A stretch of 64,000 nt of DNA from the NCBI GenBank assembly GCA_041580235.1, contig JBFGEG010000003.1, positions 1 through 64,000 of the forward strand, in the 5' to 3' direction. The position numbers and the translations under genes are program-made. Source of the DNA: JADFOJ01 sp041580235. Its GTDB lineage: Bacteria; Planctomycetota; Phycisphaerae; Phycisphaerales; SM1A02. The notes below the pieces were generated by a model. That model did not search any database and was not told where the DNA came from. It saw only the letters and a program-made list of their open reading frames with translations. The number at the start of each line of letters is the position of its first letter. The first letter of the stretch is position 1. Shown one piece after another: positions 60,957-64,000 of this stretch.

Positions 60957-61907
60957 ATGTCCGGCACTGCAAGCGCCGACGGGCGATCGGTCCGCACGAT
61001 CGCCTTCATGAACCAGAAAGGCGGGGTCGGGAAGACGACCACCGCCGTCAATCTCGCGGCAGCGCTGGCATCGGCGGAGCGGCGGGTGTGCCTGGTCGAT
61101 CTCGACCCCCAGGCCCACGTGACGCTCCATCTGGGCCTCGAAACCGGCGACCGGCCCACCGTCTACGACCTGATGACCGACCCCGACTGCGGGGCGACCG
61201 ACTGCCTGGTCACGGCCCGGCCCGGCCTGGACGTGATCCCGGCCGAGGTCGATCTCGCCGCGGCCGAGACGGAGCTGGCGAACCGGCCGCAGCGGCAGCG
61301 GATTCTGCGTCAGAAGCTGGCCGCCATCACCGGGCGGTATGAGTTCGTACTCGTGGACTGCCCGCCCAGCCTGGGGCTGCTGACCCTCAACGCACTGTCG
61401 ATGGCCAGCGAGGTCATCGTGCCCATGCAGGCGCACTTCCTGGCCCTGCAAGGCGTCGGCAAGCTCCTGGAGACCGTCGGGATGGTCTGTCGGTCGGTCA
61501 ACCCCGATCTTCAGGTCTCCGGGATCATTCTGTGCATGCACGAGGGCCACACCACGCTGGCGAGGGAAGTCGCCGCGGATCTCGACGCCTTTTTCGAGGA
61601 GGCGCGGGCCCACGACGTCCCCTGGCGGGGCTGCCGGGTACTGTGGCCGGCCGTGAGACGTAACGTCAAGCTGGCCGAGGCGCCCAGCTTCGGCAACACG
61701 ATCTTCGACTATGCGCCCTGGTGTGCCGGGGCCAACGACTACCGCAAGCTGGCCGAGGTGCTCGTGCAGCAGCTCGACGGCGTGCCCGCGGCCACCGCAG
61801 AGGTCAAGCCTTCTCCTGCGGCCGCGTCCGACTCGCCCGAAATCGTCACGATGCCCGATCCGGCGCTGCGTGGAGACGCGGTTGAGCCAACGGCCCGTGG
61901 CGGCTGA
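60957..61907 (+). CDS. ParA-family ATPase
   Basis: 316 residues. The deviant Walker A motif is KGGVGKTT with a signature Lys at its first place (FMNQKGGVGKTTTAVNLAAA). Walker A' CLVDLDPQAHVTLHLGL and Walker B FVLVDCPPSLGLLTLNAL follow, then IVPMQAHFLALQGVGKLLE. It is the Soj/ParA type without an N-terminal HTH. The last 45 residues are Ala/Pro-rich. ParB is 26 kb away. A TTG at 60933 would add eight residues; ATG is preferred. Confidence 0.9.
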   Translation: MSGTASADGRSVRTIAFMNQKGGVGKTTTAVNLAAALASAERRVCLVDLDPQAHVTLHLGLETGDRPTVYDLMTDPDCGATDCLVTARPGLDVIPAEVDLAAAETELANRPQRQRILRQKLAAITGRYEFVLVDCPPSLGLLTLNALSMASEVIVPMQAHFLALQGVGKLLETVGMVCRSVNPDLQVSGIILCMHEGHTTLAREVAADLDAFFEEARAHDVPWRGCRVLWPAVRRNVKLAEAPSFGNTIFDYAPWCAGANDYRKLAEVLVQQLDGVPAATAEVKPSPAAASDSPEIVTMPDPALRGDAVEPTARGG

Positions 61908-62730
61908 CGCGGACCATCGAGCTCGACGGCTCGCGCGACCGTGGCGAGTGGCTTTCGTCCTCTACGCCCTGACGCTCACCGTGGCCACCCACTGGCCGGC
62001 GCTGGACCTCGGCACGGAGTCCTACTCCGCCCCCGACAAGGTCCTGCACATGATCGCCCTGGGTGGTCTCGTCGTGCTGCTGCACCGCACACGGTGGCTG
62101 ACGGCGACGTGGCAGGCGGTGCTCGTCGGTCTCGTCTGGGCCGCCGTGGATGAGCTGACGCAGGCCATCCCGATCCTCGGCCGGCACGCCAGCGCCGGCG
62201 ACATGCTGGCCGGTCAGCTGGGGATCCTGCTGGTGGGGAGCTGGTGGTGGGCGCTCGGCCCGGCCGGGAGTCCGGCGGATCGTGACCGCCACCGACGCCG
62301 GGTCGCGGCTATGGACGAGGTCTTCGCCAGCCTGCACTCGTGGATCATCGTGGGGCTCGTCGCGCTGCTGGGGGCGGCGATCGCGGTCGCCGTGGCGTGG
62401 CCCGTCCTCGCCGGCCTCGGGGTCGGAACCGAACGACTGACGTGGGTGGTGGTTGCGGGCATCGCGGGTGCGGGCTCGACCGGGCTGTTCGCCGCGGCAC
62501 GGCGGGCGGGGCTTCCCCCCGTCGAGGCCCGACGGCTGCGGTGGCGAGGCGTGCGGAGGGCGGCGCCGGCGGCGATCGCGGTGCTGGCGGCGGCCGCCCT
62601 GCTGACCCCCCTTCCACCCGTGCGACGCGGGCTGGGCACGGACATGCGGCTGGCGTTCGGGGTCACGGCCCTGGGCCTGGCGGCCGCGGTCGCCGTGGGC
62701 GTGTACCGTCGCACCCCCACCCAGACTTGA
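61882..62730 (+). CDS. VanZ-like membrane protein
   Basis: 282 residues. The first half has the VanZ pattern: SAPDKVLHMIALGGLVVLLH with Lys and His of the fold, and a downstream DELTQAIPILGRHASAGDML with Asp-Glu and Gln. Four helices make up that part. The second half has four more helices without a recognised motif. TTG 61882 is chosen because GGAG lies six bases before; GTG 61897 is the alternative. It overlaps the ParA-like gene by 26 bases. VanZ-like proteins affect glycopeptide tolerance or envelope processes; the role here is not known. Confidence 0.75.
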   Translation: MSQRPVAADADHRARRLARPWRVAFVLYALTLTVATHWPALDLGTESYSAPDKVLHMIALGGLVVLLHRTRWLTATWQAVLVGLVWAAVDELTQAIPILGRHASAGDMLAGQLGILLVGSWWWALGPAGSPADRDRHRRRVAAMDEVFASLHSWIIVGLVALLGAAIAVAVAWPVLAGLGVGTERLTWVVVAGIAGAGSTGLFAAARRAGLPPVEARRLRWRGVRRAAPAAIAVLAAAALLTPLPPVRRGLGTDMRLAFGVTALGLAAAVAVGVYRRTPTQT

Positions 62731-62754
62731 CATCCCTGCCTCCGAGATTCTTCC

Positions 62755-64000
62755 GTGACCGAGCGCTTCGAGAGCCACACCCGCACCTTTTCGCTGCTCA
62801 CCCTGGTCAGCCGCCTCACGGGTCTGGGACGCGACGCGGTGCTGAGCCGGTTCTTCGGCGCCACCTACGTGATGGACGCCTTCTTCTTCGCGTTCATCGT
62901 CCCCAACCTGTTCCGCCGGCTCTTCGGCGAGGGGGTGGTCGCGGCGGCGTTCCTGCGCCCCTACGCACAGCTGGAGCGCAGCGATCCCGCCACGGCCCGC
63001 AAGCTGGCGACCCTCACGATCGCCGTTCTGCTCGCGGTGCTGGGCGGCGTGACCCTGGCGGGCGAGGCCGTGCTGATCGTCATCTCCGCCCGCAGTGACC
63101 ACGAGCACCTGGTCGTGCGTCTGACGATGATCATGCTGCCCTTCATGCCCTTGGTATGCGTGGTGGCGATTCTCGGCGCGATGCTGCAGGTGCATGGGCG
63201 CTTCGGTCCCAGCGCGTCGGTGCCCATCGTGCTCAACCTCTGCCTGATCGGGACCGCCGCCGGCCTGGCCCCGGTCTTCGGGCCTGATGCCGTCGGTCAC
63301 GTGACGGCGGTGGCGGTGGCGGTCCTCGTCGCCGGTGTGCTGCAGGTGGCGTGGATGCTCTGGGCGCTGCGCGACCGGCCGTGGATCGATCGCGACGTGG
63401 CCGCGGCCCGCAAGCCGATGCGGGAGGTCGTCCGCCACGCCGGGCCCATGATTCTCGGCCTGGGCGTTCTGCAGCTCAACGCGTTTCTCGACGGGCTCAT
63501 CGCCAGCTACCCGACCACGATCGGGCCCACGATCCTGGGCGCCGAGTACCCGCTGCGGGAGGGCGCGATGGCCGCCGTGACCTTCGCGCAGCGGCTCTAC
63601 CAGTTTCCCCTGGGTGTCTTCGGGATCGCGGTCGCCACCGCGATCTTCCCGGCGCTGGCACGGCAGGCCGGCGACGACGAGCACTTCACCGACATCGTGC
63701 GGCGCGGCCTGCGACTGGTCGTGTTCGTCGGCGTGCCGGCCAGCGCGGGCCTGATGATGGTCGGCCCCACCCTCGTCGGGGTCATCTACGAGGGCGGGCA
63801 GTTCGGGGCGGCCGATGCCCGGCGCGTGACGTCGGTCCTGTACGGGTACGCGTCGGGGGTGTGGGCGTACTCCATGATCCATGTGCTCACGCGGGCGTAC
63901 TACGCGAAGCGCGATGCCAAAACCCCGGTCGTCATCGCGTTGTACATGGTGGCGCTCAACCTCGGGCTCAACTGCACCCTGATCTGGACGCCCCTGCGCG
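62755..64000 (+). CDS. murJ: lipid II flippase MurJ (MviN), cut by window end
   Basis: The first 415 residues are present from GTG 62755. The start is typical: RTFSLLTLVSRLTGLGRDAV and FFGATYVMDAFFFAFIVPNL with FRRLFGEG. Later segments include AQRLYQFPLGVFGIAVATAI (a conserved MurJ phrase) and IHVLTRAYYAKRDAKTPV. About eleven helices are visible. MurJ moves undecaprenyl-linked peptidoglycan precursor across the inner membrane. It follows the VanZ-like gene by 24 bases. The remaining C-terminal part lies beyond the window. Confidence 0.94.
   Translation, partial: MTERFESHTRTFSLLTLVSRLTGLGRDAVLSRFFGATYVMDAFFFAFIVPNLFRRLFGEGVVAAAFLRPYAQLERSDPATARKLATLTIAVLLAVLGGVTLAGEAVLIVISARSDHEHLVVRLTMIMLPFMPLVCVVAILGAMLQVHGRFGPSASVPIVLNLCLIGTAAGLAPVFGPDAVGHVTAVAVAVLVAGVLQVAWMLWALRDRPWIDRDVAAARKPMREVVRHAGPMILGLGVLQLNAFLDGLIASYPTTIGPTILGAEYPLREGAMAAVTFAQRLYQFPLGVFGIAVATAIFPALARQAGDDEHFTDIVRRGLRLVVFVGVPASAGLMMVGPTLVGVIYEGGQFGAADARRVTSVLYGYASGVWAYSMIHVLTRAYYAKRDAKTPVVIALYMVALNLGLNCTLIWTPLR

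Noticed and set aside
61846..63882. Long minus-strand frame opposite VanZ-like and murJ genes
   Set aside because: It covers murJ and VanZ-like genes, which have clear motifs. The antisense protein is a low-complexity His/Arg/Gln-rich chain.

Overview
The window is high-G+C bacterial chromosome and most likely comes from a Phycisphaerae-type member of the Planctomycetota. The support is several secreted proteins that end in paired calcium-loop repeats (DGDGxxGIxDFLxxLGxW, closing in PC; the 'GC-type dockerin' C-terminus common in that class), pilin-like proteins with the planctomycete type of N-terminus, a PEP-CTERM-like tail, a 1070-residue FliD, and lysine-rich regulators. No phage, insertion sequence, CRISPR array, rRNA or plasmid function was seen. 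Core genes (tuf, rpmG, secE, nusG, rho, coaE, cysS, mnmE, yidC, recO, murJ, lpdA) mark it as main chromosome.

Layout. 1-13.2 kb: an outer-membrane-barrel protein, a VWA/BatA protein and a MoxR ATPase, then secreted proteins, a pilin-like/membrane pair, a heme oxygenase operon with a Fur-like operator, and an atypical NRAMP-family carrier. 13.3-16.4 kb (minus strand): tRNA-Thr, tuf, rpmG, tRNA-Trp, secE, nusG in the usual order, but the usual rplK partner does not follow. 16.5-24.2 kb: pilin-like, membrane and FG-GAP/dockerin proteins, then VOC protein, rho, coaE and cysS. 24.2-29.3 kb: a tightly overlapping surface-glycan operon with a GDP-mannose 3,5-epimerase homologue, a GT4 glycosyltransferase, and three WcaF-like left-handed beta-helix acyltransferase domains, one fused to a GT2 glycosyltransferase. 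29.5-33.5 kb: fliS, a giant fliD and a small unknown gene.

33.7-38 kb: a lysine-rich coiled-coil/HARE-HTH protein, parB, an orphan histidine kinase, an orphan ABC ATPase and a DUF721/DciA protein. 38-44.2 kb (plus strand): an ABC ATPase-permease fusion, a PDZ lipoprotein and two secreted FG-GAP proteins, all joined by 4-base stop/start overlaps and preceded by a perfect 8-3-8 palindrome. I consider this the best candidate for an undescribed system. 44.3-54.2 kb: an orphan dockerin fragment, a thioesterase, a UPF0158 protein, a vanadium-haloperoxidase-like protein with a dockerin tail, mnmE, yidC, a phosphoesterase and lpdA. 54.2-64 kb: a methyltransferase, an M16 peptidase, two HDOD-GGDEF paralogues (one with a broken GGDEF motif), recO, a ParA ATPase, a VanZ-like protein and the start of murJ.

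A family of dispersed intergenic repeats occurs at five places (about 5.4, 9.3, 10.3, 45.6 and 54.3 kb), nearly always beyond the 3' ends of genes. Many long open frames antisense to real genes are G+C-driven shadows and were left out. Start codons were chosen from Shine-Dalgarno spacing, signal peptides and stop/start overlaps; several remain ambiguous and are marked. All family names come from reading motifs by eye, with no database search.
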